From: Acidobacteriota bacterium
Lineage (GTDB): Bacteria; Acidobacteriota; Terriglobia; Bryobacterales; Bryobacteraceae
Direction of reading: 5' to 3'
Assembly (NCBI GenBank): GCA_016871135.1
Contig: VFZQ01000012.1
Span: 1-21,712 of the forward strand
DNA: 21,712 nucleotides
A program made the translations under genes and the position numbers. This document shows positions 14,384 to 21,712 of the stretch, piece by piece; position 1 is the first letter of the stretch, and the number at the start of each line of letters is the position of its first letter. The notes under the pieces are model-generated. The model was not told the DNA's origin. It did no database searches and saw only the letters and a program-made list of their open reading frames with translations.

Positions 14384-16072
14384 TCAGCGCATCATCCAAT
14401 ACAAAACGCCAACAACCGCGCACAACGCCGCCGCCACCACGCGCGGATCGCCCGCATCGCGCACCGGCCCTCGCAGAAACGCGAGCGGATGATCCCAACA
14501 AACCGCCTCCACCACACGCGCATCCATCGGCGGAGTCGTCAGACTGACCCCGGCATAAATAGCCACGCACAACACGCACAGCAGCGGCCCCGCCAGCATG
14601 AACGGTATGCCTAGTCCGAGCGCCGGGTCGGTCACCAACCCGGAAAAATTCCCGTTCGCCGCCGCCCCGAGCACCCATCGCCCCAGGAACGGAAGATCGG
14701 CGACGAAGTACAAGACGCCAAAAAGCGACCCGGCGTACAGCGTCGCCATGGCCGCCCGCGCCGTTCCGCGTTTCCACAGAACGCCCAGCAAAAACACCGT
14801 CGTCACCGCCGGCGCGAACGTCATCGGAATCTTGTTGATCGCTTCGAAGATCGTGCCAAACTGGTCGCCTTGCGTCGACCACAACATCGCCAGCAACATG
14901 ATGACGCCGGTCGTCACGCGCCCGATCTTCACTACGCGCGAGTCCGGTGTTTCCGGGGCGTGGCGCAGTACGATGTCCATCGAGATCAGAGTCGCGCAGC
15001 TATTCAGCGCCGCCGCCATGCAGCTCATCAGCGCCGAGGCCATACATGCAGCCAGCAGCCCCTTGAGGCCCACCGGCACTAGAAAGTTGATCAGCGACGG
15101 CAGCATCGTGTTGTAGTCCGGCGATGCCGTACCCGGTAACATCGGCAGCGCGAACGCGCCTTTCTTCCACAACACATGGCCGATCACGCCCGGCAGCACC
15201 ATCAGGAACACCGGGCTGATTTTCAGGAAGCCCGCGAACAGCGAGCCGTTCTGCGCGGAACGCAGGTCCTTCGCCGCCAGCACGCGCTGGACATGTGTCT
15301 GGTCCGCGCACCAATACCAGATGCCGAGGATCGGATAACCCAGCAGCACCGCCAGCCAGGAGAACCCGTTCAACCGCCCCGCGACGTCGTAGACGGGCTG
15401 CAACATGCTGAGTTGCCCCGGTTCAACCGCAGCCCGGAACGCCTGCAAGTCGTGGATACCTACTCCGGCCAGCGCTTGGATGCCCTTGACGGTGATCAAC
15501 AGCGCGCCTCCGAGCAGCAGACAAACCTGTACGTTCTCCGTCATCACCACGGCGCGCAGGCCGCCGAGCGCTGTGTATGTCACGGTGAAGAGCGAGAGCA
15601 CGAGAATCGTAACCAACATCGGCACGCCCAGAAAACTCTCAAACAGCTTTGCCGCCGCGAACAGGCTGATGCCGATGTGGATCAACAACGCGCCGAGCAG
15701 CCCGATTACAGCCAGAAACGTCCGCGCCTCCGGGCAGTAGCGGCGCTCCATGAATTCCGGCAGCGTCGAAACGCGCGACTTGATATAAAACGGCGCGAAT
15801 ACCAGGCCCAGCAACATCAGTGTGAAACAGGCCATCCACTCAAAGTTGCCGATCACCATGCCATCTTTGGCGCCCGACGCAGCCAGTCCGACAAGGTGAA
15901 TCGTAGAGATGTTCGACGTGAATACGGCGGCGCCGATCGTGAACCAACCCAGCGACCGGTTGGCGAGGAAATACTGGTCCGGCGATGCATGACGGCGAAA
16001 TCCCACCCACACGCCGAACAGTGTTATGCCGATCAAGTACACGGTCAGGACGGTAGTATCGAGCCAATTCAT
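14384..16072 (-). CDS. Sodium:solute symporter (SSS/SGLT family)
   Basis: This 562-residue polytopic inner-membrane protein is the first gene of the operon. The N-terminus (LTVYLIGITLFGVWVGFRR) and the segments YFLANRSLGWFTIGAAVFTS, STLPEFMERRY, TYTALGGLRAVVMTENVQ and WYWCADQTHVQRVLAAKD are hallmarks of the LeuT-fold SSS family, in the branch that contains sugar/inositol/sialic-acid-type carriers. It would couple uptake of the small product of extracellular processing to Na+ entry. The length fits the family. The ATG at 16072 precedes the first helix and lacks a clear Shine-Dalgarno. It is divergent from the XylR-like regulator across 106 bp, a common arrangement for a substrate-induced transporter gene. 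Confidence 0.94.
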   Translation of the reverse strand: MNWLDTTVLTVYLIGITLFGVWVGFRRHASPDQYFLANRSLGWFTIGAAVFTSNISTIHLVGLAASGAKDGMVIGNFEWMACFTLMLLGLVFAPFYIKSRVSTLPEFMERRYCPEARTFLAVIGLLGALLIHIGISLFAAAKLFESFLGVPMLVTILVLSLFTVTYTALGGLRAVVMTENVQVCLLLGGALLITVKGIQALAGVGIHDLQAFRAAVEPGQLSMLQPVYDVAGRLNGFSWLAVLLGYPILGIWYWCADQTHVQRVLAAKDLRSAQNGSLFAGFLKISPVFLMVLPGVIGHVLWKKGAFALPMLPGTASPDYNTMLPSLINFLVPVGLKGLLAACMASALMSCMAAALNSCATLISMDIVLRHAPETPDSRVVKIGRVTTGVIMLLAMLWSTQGDQFGTIFEAINKIPMTFAPAVTTVFLLGVLWKRGTARAAMATLYAGSLFGVLYFVADLPFLGRWVLGAAANGNFSGLVTDPALGLGIPFMLAGPLLCVLCVAIYAGVSLTTPPMDARVVEAVCWDHPLAFLRGPVRDAGDPRVVAAALCAVVGVLYWMMR

Positions 16073-16178
16073 CGGATACCCATGGCGCCTGTGATTGTGT
16101 CATCCGCCGCCGGTTCTGGCAAGGACAGAATCGGCAACTTTTTCACCATTTCCGGCATGCCCGTGATATCGTGTTGCG
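16073..16178. promoter_or_regulatory. Divergent promoter/operator region between operon and XylR-like regulator
   Basis: This 106-bp stretch must hold the promoters of both the operon and the regulator gene. Two inverted repeats stand out: TTCTG-N7-CAGAA at 16114-16130, and ATCG-N5-CGAT at 16168-16180, the second overlapping the regulator's start codon. The first is a good candidate operator. No strong -35/-10 pair could be assigned on either strand. Confidence 0.55.
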
Positions 16179-17342
16179 ATGAAGCAGCCGCATGGAGTGA
16201 TCCTGCTGGTTCCATCGGCGCGCGAATTCGACCGTGGCCTCCGCCGCGGCATCGTGGAATACGCGCACGCGCACGGCCCGTGGATCTTTCATGAGGAAGC
16301 GCCGGCTTATCTGCAATCGTTGTCACCCAAGCAGCGCTTGCGGAACATGGGCGGGTGGAACGCCCACGGCGTCATCGCACTGCAAAGCCGCCTTGCCGAA
16401 GTCGAACCACTGAAGGTGCCGCGGGTCGTGGCGGTCGAAACGCGGCGCCTGGGTGCTTCGATCTGCCAGGTGGTCTCGGCCGATTTGGACATCGGCCGCA
16501 TGGGCGCGCGCACGCTCACCGGGCTCGGGCTGCGCCACTTCGCATTCTGTGGATTACAAGGTCTCCAGTTCTCCGACGACCGCGAAGCCGGCTTCCGCGA
16601 GGGAGTAAAACGCGCCGGCTATGAGACCGTCGTCTACTCTTCGTCCCGCCAAAATCTTGGCCAGTCCTGGTATGTCGAATTGAAGCAGCTCGCGCGCTGG
16701 TTGGCCGGGCTGCCCAAACCCGTGGGCTTGATGGCATGCAACGACGATCGCGCCCGCATGGTCGCCGAGGCCTGCCAGATGCGCGGCATCCGCGTGCCCG
16801 ACGAGGTCGCGATCCTCGGCGTGGATAACGATGAGCAGGTCTGTCGCAGCGCCAGCCCTCCGCTGTCGAGCATCGCGCTTGCCACCGAACGCGGCGGTTA
16901 TGAAGCCGCCGCGCTGCTGGCCTCGCTGATGGCGGGCGAGAAGCCGCCGGCCAAAGTCGTAACCGTGCAGCCCGCGCATGTGGTCCCGCGCCAGTCGACC
17001 GATATTCTAGCGATCGAAGACCCGAACATGATCCGCGCGTTGCGGTTCGTTCGGGAGAACAGCAATCGCAATCTTCGCGTGACCGACCTGGTCGCCGCGG
17101 CCGGCATCTCCCGCCGTGCTCTGCAGGATCGATTCATCAAGGAACTCGGCTGCACGCCGACCGAAGAGATGCACCGCTGCCGCGTCGACCGCATTGGCCG
17201 GTTACTCGTCGAAACGAATATGACGATCGGCGAGATCGCCGTGGCGTGCGGCTTTGAAGTGGATGCGCACGTCGCCCGGTTCTTCTCGCGCCGCACCGGG
17301 ATGACACCTCTTGCCTATCGGAAGAAGATGCGCATTTCGTGA
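16179..17342 (+). CDS. XylR-like transcriptional regulator (LacI-type sensor plus AraC HTH)
   Basis: The 387-residue protein combines an N-terminal periplasmic-binding-protein-like ligand domain (about 5-275; GVILLVPSAREFDRGLRRGI, then GLMACNDDRARMVAEACQMR and VPDEVAILGVDNDEQVC) with a C-terminal AraC/XylS double helix-turn-helix (about 285-387; VTDLVAAAGISRRALQDRF and MTIGEIAVACGFEVDAHVAR). This order is that of the xylose activator XylR and its many relatives, which switch on adjacent catabolic genes when they bind a sugar-like ligand. It is divergent from the symporter-led operon and almost certainly controls it. Its stop lies 3 bp from the stop of the convergent TonB receptor gene. The start at 16179 fits the beginning of the sensor domain. 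The ligand is unknown. Confidence 0.93.
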   Translation: MKQPHGVILLVPSAREFDRGLRRGIVEYAHAHGPWIFHEEAPAYLQSLSPKQRLRNMGGWNAHGVIALQSRLAEVEPLKVPRVVAVETRRLGASICQVVSADLDIGRMGARTLTGLGLRHFAFCGLQGLQFSDDREAGFREGVKRAGYETVVYSSSRQNLGQSWYVELKQLARWLAGLPKPVGLMACNDDRARMVAEACQMRGIRVPDEVAILGVDNDEQVCRSASPPLSSIALATERGGYEAAALLASLMAGEKPPAKVVTVQPAHVVPRQSTDILAIEDPNMIRALRFVRENSNRNLRVTDLVAAAGISRRALQDRFIKELGCTPTEEMHRCRVDRIGRLLVETNMTIGEIAVACGFEVDAHVARFFSRRTGMTPLAYRKKMRIS

Positions 17343-17345
17343 GGA

Positions 17346-20300
17346 TCAGAACAGCAATTTCAGTCCGAGTTGAAACTGCCGGGCTGTGCTGGCGGTACCG
17401 GTCACTTGTCCGAACTGTGGCGCGGTCACCACGGACCCCGGCACGCCAAAGGTCGGGTGATTGAAGGAATTGAAAGACTCGGCGCGCAACTGCATCTTCA
17501 GCCGCTCGGTAATCTTGTCCTCGCGGAACAGCGAGATATCGAAGTTCTGCAGCGAATCCGAGCGCAGAATATTTCGGCCGGCGGTGCCGTACGTGAAAGC
17601 GGGCGGGGCGGCGAAGGCGGCCCGGTTAAACCACGCCTCCGGCCTCGGATTGGAAAGCCGCCAATCGCCAACGACGTTGGGCCGCGCACGGTTCGGGTTG
17701 TTGACGGCGCCGATATTGGCGATGTCGAGATTCATCTGCGGAGTGAACACCTGGCCGCTGCGCAGCGTCACGATTCCGTTCAACTGCCAGTTGCCGAAAA
17801 TACGTGAGGCGATACCGTTCGCGAGCCAGTGCTTGCCGCGGCCGAACGGCAGTCCATAGACCATGGCGGTAGAGAACAGTTGCGGAACATCGAACCCGGA
17901 GACCGAGCGCGAACTGTTCGGGTCGTACGGATTCTGCAGCGATATGTTTTCGCTGAACTGGCCCGACGAGGCCGTATCGATGGACTTGCTCCATGTGTAC
18001 GACGTGAGGAACGAAAGTCCCGAGGCCAGCCGGCGCTCCACTTTCATCTGCAAGGCGTGATAGCTGCTCTGGCCGACGCTGCGATCCCAGTTTGTGACCG
18101 GGGCGTGCGGGAACGGCTGACGTGGTCCGATCGGACCTGGCCCGGGAACCTGCGCCGTATTGTAGTCGCCGGCGACCGCGAGGCGGAGACTGTGCGATCC
18201 CACGTAGGCCAAGCTGAGGCTGAGATTGGCGGCCAATTCGCTCTGAACCTCGACGTTCCACTGTTGAGAGTACGGAATGTTAAACCGGGGATCGTAGTAG
18301 AACGCCCGGCCCGAAGGCGTCGGAGTTGGCCTCGAAACACTCGTCGTACCGAACGGGGCGTCCGCCGTCGCTTCGACGAAGTTGAGGTTTGAAACAACTG
18401 TCAGACCGATGAAGCCCGGCCAGTTGGCGTTGTTAATATTGCCATTCTGCGCCTGTTGATTCACGCCGGCCATCAGGTCATAGAAAATGGCGTACGAGCC
18501 GCGCACGACCGCGCGCGGCCGGACGCGGTATGCGAAGCCGAATCGCGGACCCGGAAGGCGGAGTTGATCGGAACGCAACTTCGAGGATCCGGTAAAGACC
18601 AGATAGCGGTTCACAAAGTCGCTGTTCGGAACCGGCAGACACGGTGGGCCTTGTGTGGCCGTGCAAGCCGGCGGCTTGTTTGTGCCCACCAGAAACTGGC
18701 CGGTGTTGAAATCCCACGTCGAGGCGAACCCTCGCGAAAATTCGGGCGCGCGGAACAGGTCCCATCGCAGCCCGAAATTAAGGGTCAACTTGTCGGTGAC
18801 CTTCCAGGAGTCCTGCGCGTATAGATTGCCGATCTGCGATTCCACCGTGAAATCCGCCTGACTCAGTTCGCTTGATTCCATCAAGCCCATAACGAACGAC
18901 GCCAGAGCCGAGCCGGTATTGCCGAGGCTGTTCAGATCGGCGGTCTGACGCGTGTTGAACGCCAGCGACTCCGTGATCTGGATGTTCGTCCACGGCTGCC
19001 GAACGAACTCGCCGCCGAACTTGAGGCTATGCCGGCCTGCGTTGTGCGCCAGATCGCCGCGCCCTTGCCATCCGCGCTGCGGTCCGAGCTGCCGATTGCG
19101 CTGGCTCAACGCGAAGTAGCCGGGAATCGACACGCCCGGAGTGGGGGCGCGCGGATCGTCGGGAAACCCCTTGAAAAACCCTTCCGCGATCAAGTTTTTT
19201 TTTGTCAGAACGGGGACGTCGAAGAAGCTGGTGCTCGTGAATCCGAAAAGTCCGCTCAGCACCGTCGCGGGCCCGAAGGTGTGTGTGTACCCCGCGCCGA
19301 GGTTCTTGGCCGGAATATTGCCGGTGATGGCCGTCCCCTTCAACGCCAGGGCCGATGACGTGTTCTGTTCGCTCCAGTTGTAGCGGAACCACGCCGAATC
19401 GCGCGTGGAGATGTAGTGGTCCACGCGTACGGCGGCGCTGTTGGAAGGGAACGTCTGCGGATCGTCGTTGCGGGCATTCGAGTTCAAGAATCCCGTGTTG
19501 ACCGGCTTCGGGATGATAGCGTCGGCGAAGGCCCGGATCGAAGGACTCAGTCGCGCGGCGGGTATCCGGTTGTTCGGGAACGGATTCCGCAAGAGGCGGT
19601 TGGGGTTGGCTGCGTCGGCTCGGGTGGAGTAGGGATCGAAAAGCGCGCGAGTCGTCGTCGAGAAATCGCCCGACAACTCTTCCGGCGTAGGGACCAGAGC
19701 CAGCGCCGCCGACGCATTGCGCTGCCGGTATCCTTCGTAGGAAGCATGGAAAAACGTCTTGTTCCGGATGACCGGTCCGCCGGCGGCGGCGCCGAATTGG
19801 TTCTGCCGGAGCGCCGGTTTTCGCGCGGTGAAAAAGCCCCGGGCGTCGAGGGCGTCGTTGCGCAGGAATTCGTAAAGACTGCCATGCAGTTCATTGGTCC
19901 CGCTCTTGGTCGCGATGTTGATCGTCCCGCCGGTGACGCCTCCGAACTCCGCTTGATCGCCATGGGACTGCACCTTGAACTGGCTCAGAGCGTCGATATT
20001 CGGCGCGATTGAGTAGGTGCCGGTGAAGTGCCCGTTGTTATACACCCCGTCCAAAGTGAAGCTGTTGCTCCGGTTGCTCTGTCCGTTAATCGCCGGAAAT
20101 ACGAGTATGCCGATGCGCGGCGTTGTCTGTCCGCCTCCTGCGTTTTGCGCCACGCTGATCGGCGCCGCGCCCGGCGTCAGCGTCAGCAGTTGTGTGAAGT
20201 TGCGGGCGTTCAGAGGAAGTTCCGAAATCTTTTCTTCGGTCACGACCGTACCGAGCTGCGCCGTATTGGCTTCCAGTAGCGCAACCTCGCCTACCACCTG

Positions 20301-20633
20301 AATCTTCTCCGACACAGCGCCGACCTCGAGTGCGAAGTCCAGCCGCAATGAGGCATTTACATCCAGCTTCAGACCAGTTCTCGTAGTCGGCTTGAACCCC
20401 GATGCTTCCACCGTTACGTCATACCGGCCGGTATCCAGGCTGGTGAGGATGAAATACCCCTGGTCGTTGGAAGTTGTCCGGCGTTCCGTACGCTTCTCTG
20501 TGTTTACCGCCGTTACCGTCGCGCCCGGAACGAGCGCTCTCGAAGCGTCCGTGATACGTCCGGTGATCTCTGCGCTGGTCTGCGCGAATAGCAGCGTCGA
20601 AGCGAATGAAACCGTGAATAGAACCCTGTACAC
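17346..20633 (-). CDS. Oar-like TonB-dependent outer-membrane receptor with carboxypeptidase-regulatory domain
   Basis: The 1095-residue protein has a Sec signal (residues 1-20), a CarboxypepD_reg beta-sandwich (about 22-110; AEITGRITDASRALVPGATV, then GYFILTSLDTGRYDVTVEAS), a plug domain (about 115-260; SELPLNARNFTQLLTLTPGA, then FGGVTGGTINIATKSGTNEL) and a large beta-barrel ending in phenylalanine (FQLGLKLLF), as outer-membrane proteins do. This architecture is strongly expanded in Acidobacteria. Such receptors are predicted to import oligomers using TonB energy, but few have known ligands. No SusD-like partner is present. The GTG start at 20633 has AGGAGG 4 nt upstream. It is divergent from sulfatase 3 and convergent with the regulator, which suggests it serves the same substrate; it may have its own promoter. 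Confidence 0.93.
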   Translation of the reverse strand: MYRVLFTVSFASTLLFAQTSAEITGRITDASRALVPGATVTAVNTEKRTERRTTSNDQGYFILTSLDTGRYDVTVEASGFKPTTRTGLKLDVNASLRLDFALEVGAVSEKIQVVGEVALLEANTAQLGTVVTEEKISELPLNARNFTQLLTLTPGAAPISVAQNAGGGQTTPRIGILVFPAINGQSNRSNSFTLDGVYNNGHFTGTYSIAPNIDALSQFKVQSHGDQAEFGGVTGGTINIATKSGTNELHGSLYEFLRNDALDARGFFTARKPALRQNQFGAAAGGPVIRNKTFFHASYEGYRQRNASAALALVPTPEELSGDFSTTTRALFDPYSTRADAANPNRLLRNPFPNNRIPAARLSPSIRAFADAIIPKPVNTGFLNSNARNDDPQTFPSNSAAVRVDHYISTRDSAWFRYNWSEQNTSSALALKGTAITGNIPAKNLGAGYTHTFGPATVLSGLFGFTSTSFFDVPVLTKKNLIAEGFFKGFPDDPRAPTPGVSIPGYFALSQRNRQLGPQRGWQGRGDLAHNAGRHSLKFGGEFVRQPWTNIQITESLAFNTRQTADLNSLGNTGSALASFVMGLMESSELSQADFTVESQIGNLYAQDSWKVTDKLTLNFGLRWDLFRAPEFSRGFASTWDFNTGQFLVGTNKPPACTATQGPPCLPVPNSDFVNRYLVFTGSSKLRSDQLRLPGPRFGFAYRVRPRAVVRGSYAIFYDLMAGVNQQAQNGNINNANWPGFIGLTVVSNLNFVEATADAPFGTTSVSRPTPTPSGRAFYYDPRFNIPYSQQWNVEVQSELAANLSLSLAYVGSHSLRLAVAGDYNTAQVPGPGPIGPRQPFPHAPVTNWDRSVGQSSYHALQMKVERRLASGLSFLTSYTWSKSIDTASSGQFSENISLQNPYDPNSSRSVSGFDVPQLFSTAMVYGLPFGRGKHWLANGIASRIFGNWQLNGIVTLRSGQVFTPQMNLDIANIGAVNNPNRARPNVVGDWRLSNPRPEAWFNRAAFAAPPAFTYGTAGRNILRSDSLQNFDISLFREDKITERLKMQLRAESFNSFNHPTFGVPGSVVTAPQFGQVTGTASTARQFQLGLKLLF

Positions 20634-20792
20634 AAAACCTCCTCGTACCGGCTGAGCGCCAGCCGAAATTTCACCGTAATGCCGGCGTCCCCCGCAGTCC
20701 AGGCCATATTCGGCAATACAATCACCAATTTCGGCAGACGCGTCTCAGATCTTGCTCCAGGCACGCGGAAATTCTACCCTAAAACGGACATT
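20634..20792. promoter_or_regulatory. Divergent promoter region between TonB receptor and sulfatase 3
   Basis: This 159-bp stretch separates the two divergent start codons. It contains a perfect 6-bp inverted repeat with a 5-nt spacer (CGGCTG-N5-CAGCCG, 20649-20665) just upstream of the receptor's Shine-Dalgarno, which could be an operator or an mRNA leader hairpin, and the 8-bp palindrome GACGCGTC near 20736. Promoter boxes are weak; TTGCTC and TACCCT spaced by 17 bp upstream of the sulfatase are the best plus-strand guess. Confidence 0.4.
20638..20643 (-). promoter_or_regulatory. Strong Shine-Dalgarno of the TonB receptor
   Basis: AGGAGG lies 4 nt before the GTG codon at 20633 on the minus strand. 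It fixes the unusual GTG start and is the most canonical ribosome-binding site among the intact genes here, in keeping with an abundant outer-membrane protein. Confidence 0.8.
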
Positions 20793-21712
20793 ATGCAACG
20801 GCGCGATTTTCTCAAGGCGTGTGGCTTGGCCGCGGCGCAGTCACCCGCGAAACTGCCCAACATCGTGATCATCCTCGGCGACGACGTGGGGCAAGGCGAC
20901 CTCACCTGCTACAACAAGGACTCCAAGATCCCGACTCCGTTCATGGATCCCGTCGCCGCGCGTGGCGCCAAGTTCACCGACGCCCGCTCGCCTTCCTCGC
21001 TCTGCTCTCCTACACGTTACGGCCTCCTTACCGGCCGTTATGCTTGGCGGACCCGGCTTCAGGAATTCGTCCTCTTGTCCTACGATCCGCCGCTGATCGA
21101 GCCGTCTCGAATGACGATTGCGACTCTGCTCAAGAAATCCGGCTACACCACGGGCTGGATCGGCAAGTGGCATGTCGGCCTGGAATGGGCGACCAAGGAC
21201 GGCGCCCCCGCCGAAAACGCCATCGATCGCCGCGCTCCCGGCAAGACCGACGAGAAACTCCAGTGGAACGTCGATTTCACCAAACCCATACGCGGCGGCC
21301 CGACCGCGCTCGGCTTCGATTATTTCTACGGCACCTCGGCGTGCTCCACCTCCGATCCCCCGTACTTTTTCATCGAGAACGATCGCCCCGTCGTTGTGCC
21401 GACACAAATGAGCCGCGAAGTGTGGCGCGGCCTTCCGGGTTTTGTCCCCGGGCCGATGGCCGACGATTGGTCGCAGACCGATTGCGATTTCACGCTGACC
21501 CGCAAAGCCATCGAATTCATGGAGCGAAATACAAAGAAGCGTTCTTCCTTGTGCTGTCGACGAACTCGCCGCATAACCCGTTTCTGGTGCCCGACGCCAT
21601 GAAAGGCAAGAGCCAGGCCGGTCCACGCGGCGACCTCGTCACCGTCGTCGATTGGGCCGTCGGCGAGATCGATGCGCGCCTCGCCAAACACGGGCTCACC
21701 GGCAACACTCTC
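20793..21712 (+). pseudogene. Sulfatase 3, frameshifted and cut by the window edge
   Basis: From the ATG at 20793 the frame starts MQRRDFLKACGLAAAQ, a Tat signal, and then reads as an S1-type sulfatase: Asp30-Asp31 (IILGDDVGQGD), signature C-S-P-T-R with Cys71, IGKWHVGLEW and LGFDYFYGTSAC. At about 21534-21536 the frame changes. The original frame degenerates and stops at 21602, while the frame starting at GAA 21536 continues as EAFFLVLSTNSPHNPFLVPD and runs open to the edge with the conserved S-P-H-N-P-F segment. Restoring one A in the AAA run would rejoin the frames (ERNTK-EAFF). Either a real inactivating deletion or a sequencing error fits. The in-frame extension back to 20679 lacks a signal and is not favoured. 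It differs from the other two sulfatases in having Thr in place of Ser in the signature. Confidence 0.75.

Noticed and set aside
17346..20633. SusC of a SusC/SusD polysaccharide utilisation locus
   Set aside because: The receptor has the Oar-like acidobacterial architecture, and no SusD-like lipoprotein or glycoside hydrolase is nearby, so the Bacteroidota-style label is not justified.
1..21712. CRISPR arrays, tRNA/rRNA genes, insertion sequences, phage or toxin-antitoxin genes
   Set aside because: I saw no regularly spaced repeats, cloverleaf-like sequences, transposase motifs or terminal inverted repeats while reading both strands. This was by eye only.

Overview
The window is GC-rich and densely coding. 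It looks like a chromosomal segment of an Acidobacteriota member, most likely a Solibacter/Bryobacter-type organism. The main pointers are an Oar-like TonB-dependent receptor with an N-terminal carboxypeptidase-regulatory domain, several short Tat/Sec-exported sulfatases, a XylR-type AraC regulator and a Pro-rich LamG protein. The taxonomic call is inference from gene content; no rRNA or other marker gene is present.

Layout. 1-1165 (-): cation:proton antiporter, cut by the window edge. 1166-1478: gap with a possible methyltransferase remnant. 1479-1883 (+): ribosome-rescue factor ArfB. 1880-3241 (-): sulfatase 1, divergent from an exported alpha/beta hydrolase (3255-4325, +) with only 13 bp between the assigned start codons. 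4330-16072 (-): one tightly packed operon. In transcription order it encodes a sodium:solute symporter, an aldo/keto reductase, sulfatase 2, an enolase-superfamily enzyme of the hydroxyproline-epimerase/dehydratase type, an M24 Xaa-Pro-type aminopeptidase, an M1 aminopeptidase, a TauE/SafE exporter, a secreted LamG-domain protein and a broken TPR gene. 16179-17342 (+): XylR-like regulator, divergent from the operon across a 106-bp promoter region. 17346-20633 (-): TonB-dependent receptor. 20793-21712 (+): sulfatase 3, interrupted by a one-base frameshift and cut by the right edge.

How the genes may work together (inference). The receptor would bring a ligand across the outer membrane. Exported sulfatases, an esterase-like hydrolase and two exported peptidases would trim it. 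The symporter would import the product, and the aldo/keto reductase and enolase-family enzyme would act on it in the cytoplasm. TauE/SafE would export sulfite or another small anion. The XylR-like protein is the obvious ligand-sensing switch. The mix of desulfation, Xaa-Pro peptide cleavage and a proline-analogue-type enolase, with no glycoside hydrolase, suggests a sulfated, proline/hydroxyproline-containing glycopeptide or a small sulfated metabolite rather than a plain polysaccharide. This is the most interesting hypothesis in the window and remains unproven.

Decay is visible in two or three places: the TPR gene (stop codon plus a probable 4-bp deletion), sulfatase 3 (single-base frameshift) and possibly a methyltransferase N-terminus. 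I saw no tRNA, rRNA, CRISPR array, insertion sequence or phage gene.
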